Part shown: in pieces, positions 62,979 through 64,000 of the stretch
How the letters are laid out: each line of letters opens with the position of its first letter
How positions within the stretch are numbered: the stretch's first letter is position 1
Assembly: GCF_000011905.1 (NCBI RefSeq)
Contig: NC_002936.3
Span: 310,001 to 374,000, forward strand
Reading direction: 5' to 3'
DNA from: Dehalococcoides mccartyi 195
GTDB taxonomy: Bacteria; Chloroflexota; Dehalococcoidia; Dehalococcoidales; Dehalococcoidaceae
DNA length: 64,000 nt
Position numbers and translations under genes: made by a program
The notes under the pieces: model-generated
What the model saw: only the letters and a program-made list of their open reading frames with translations
What the model was told of the DNA's origin: nothing
Database searches by the model: none

Positions 62979-63809
62979 TCAGGCCAGAGAGAAGTAGGTC
63001 TCTTTAAGAAGCAGGGCATCTTCCTCCAGATTAGGGCTTTCGCAGATTACCAGCCCGGCACAGCCTTTGTCACGAAGGCAAAGCAGCAGTTCTTTATAAT
63101 TGAAATCTGACTCAGCCAGGTTCAGGTGCTGTCTTTCGCCGCGGGGTGAGTAATCTATACCGGAAATGTGTATATGCATATTTTTAAGGGCGCTTTCACC
63201 CAGGTAATCAGCCATAGTGGTTAACATAAAACTAAACTCGGAATAAGAGTTGAATTTGCCGGTGCGGGCATGGTAATGGGAAAAATCTATAGTCGGCAGC
63301 AGGCCGGGTATCTCGCTGCAAAGTGCCATAGTCTCCTTAAGGTCTCCGAACTGGGTGACTTTGCCGCTTACTTCGGGGCGGAGGCTTATCGGAAAGCCCT
63401 CTTTCTGAAGACGTTCAGCCACCGGGCGGATATTATCCCGTATGGCTTCGTAGGCGGCAGAAGGCGAATCCGTCAGGTAAAAACCTGGGTGAAATACCAG
63501 TGACCCCGCCCCGCACAGAGATGCCGTTTTGGCGGACTGGTAGAGCAGGTGCTGGCTCATTTTAACCTTGTTTTCTTCCACTGCATTAAAGTTCAGGTAG
63601 TACGGGGCATGGGCGGACAGCTTTATGCGGAGAAGCTCTGAAAGTATGCGTACCGGATTGGTATCCGGGGCTTTCATATATACCCCGCGGACAAACTCTA
63701 TTTCCATGCCATCCAGCCCCAGCTCTGCCACCCGGTGGATACCGTTCTGGGTGGTGTGTTTGGGGGTGGAATAGGGAATGCCGGCGGTGCCGAAAAGTAA
63801 ACCTGCCAT
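62979..63809 (-). CDS. Xylose-isomerase-like TIM-barrel / endonuclease IV-fold protein
   Basis: A 276-aa protein. LLFGTAGIPYSTPKHTTQNG opens the barrel, then LSAHAPYYLNF, GAGSLVFHPGFYL, LRPEVSGK, LPTIDFSHYHARTG and NMHIHISGIDY supply the His, Glu and Asp residues of an AP endonuclease 2 (endonuclease IV) type metal site. It may repair abasic sites, but sugar-isomerase relatives share the fold. It stands alone upstream of ftsH on the same strand. Confidence 0.8.
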   Translation of the reverse strand: MAGLLFGTAGIPYSTPKHTTQNGIHRVAELGLDGMEIEFVRGVYMKAPDTNPVRILSELLRIKLSAHAPYYLNFNAVEENKVKMSQHLLYQSAKTASLCGAGSLVFHPGFYLTDSPSAAYEAIRDNIRPVAERLQKEGFPISLRPEVSGKVTQFGDLKETMALCSEIPGLLPTIDFSHYHARTGKFNSYSEFSFMLTTMADYLGESALKNMHIHISGIDYSPRGERQHLNLAESDFNYKELLLCLRDKGCAGLVICESPNLEEDALLLKETYFSLA

Positions 63810-63928
63810 AGGGTATAAGTATATCAGATGTGTTCGGCATTTAAAAAACCTAAGGCCTGTTTTAGCCTTATTACAGCCCGCAGCGGGTTGTATGCTATAC
63901 TAAAAACAGATTTTTGGGGAGGGTGCAC

Positions 63929-64000
63929 TTGGAATCAATAGATATTGCCCGGCAGATGGTAAGTATAGCCAGTGAGAAACAGGCTGAAGATATAGTCCTT
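63929..64000 (+). CDS. rsfS: Ribosomal silencing factor RsfS (iojap/YbeB), 5' part only
   Basis: The first 24 codons are visible (MESIDIARQMVSIASEKQAE...), matching the opening of RsfS. The TTG start has a GGGGAGGG Shine-Dalgarno. A -10-like TATACT lies at 63896-63901. The gene runs off the right edge. RsfS binds ribosomal protein uL14 and blocks subunit joining under starvation. Confidence 0.75.
   Translation, partial: MESIDIARQMVSIASEKQAEDIVL

Overview
The window reads as a slice of a Dehalococcoides mccartyi-type chromosome (Chloroflexota, Dehalococcoidia). The assignment is an inference from gene order and content. Base composition is moderate, TTG and GTG starts are frequent, and the ribonucleotide reductase is cobalamin-dependent (class II). 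A herA/nurA DNA-end-processing operon is present. The mraZ-rsmH-ftsA-ftsZ cluster has no murein genes, as expected for a wall-less lineage. Almost everything is chromosomal housekeeping.

Layout. 1-3424 (minus): nurA, a small partner protein and herA, which runs off the left edge. 3560-5226 (plus): LysE-type exporter and histone-deacetylase-family hydrolase. 5200-14469 (minus): CDF metal transporter, secF, secD, CCA-adding enzyme, XRE regulator, priA, rplS, trmD. 14652-18603 (plus): mraZ, rsmH, ftsA, ftsZ. 18749-24296 (plus): nrdR and nrdJ behind a paired NrdR-box promoter, a 30-aa membrane peptide, a NYN-domain protein and a radical SAM protein. 24345-26938 (minus): yqeY-like gene, rpsU, and a TIG-repeat surface protein cut by an amber codon. 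27080-31626: a degraded phage cassette with two convergent operons (HTH, truncated portal, tail fragment, small protein against terminase small and large subunits). Both operons start at promoters carrying a nearly identical 20-bp operator-like sequence.

31702-40070 (plus, mostly): zinc-ribbon coiled-coil protein, RNase HI with an apparent ATT start, rnpB RNA, a DUF4328-like membrane protein (minus), a small unknown gene, an S41 protease, pheS, pheT and inorganic pyrophosphatase. 40138-49325 (minus): one long translation, isoprenoid and envelope run transcribed rpsB-tsf-pyrH-frr-uppS-cdsA-dxr-rseP-ispG-proS. 49510-54030 (minus): pdxS-purL-purQ, with two PurS-like domains fused to PurL. 54213-63928: Rieske-type protein, tRNA-Thr, a TIM-barrel-like unknown, a GuaB3-type IMP dehydrogenase relative (minus), rsmI, a small CxxC protein, metG, polyprenyl synthase, two tandem paralogous 35-aa membrane peptides, ftsH (minus) and an AP-endonuclease-fold protein (minus). 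The start of rsfS lies at the right edge.

Most notable points: the phage cassette with its shared operator pair; the in-frame amber codon in the surface protein; the tandem microproteins next to ftsH; the ATT start of RNase HI; a strong internal Shine-Dalgarno start in nrdJ; and legible MraZ and NrdR operators. No gene-free stretch exceeds 300 bases.
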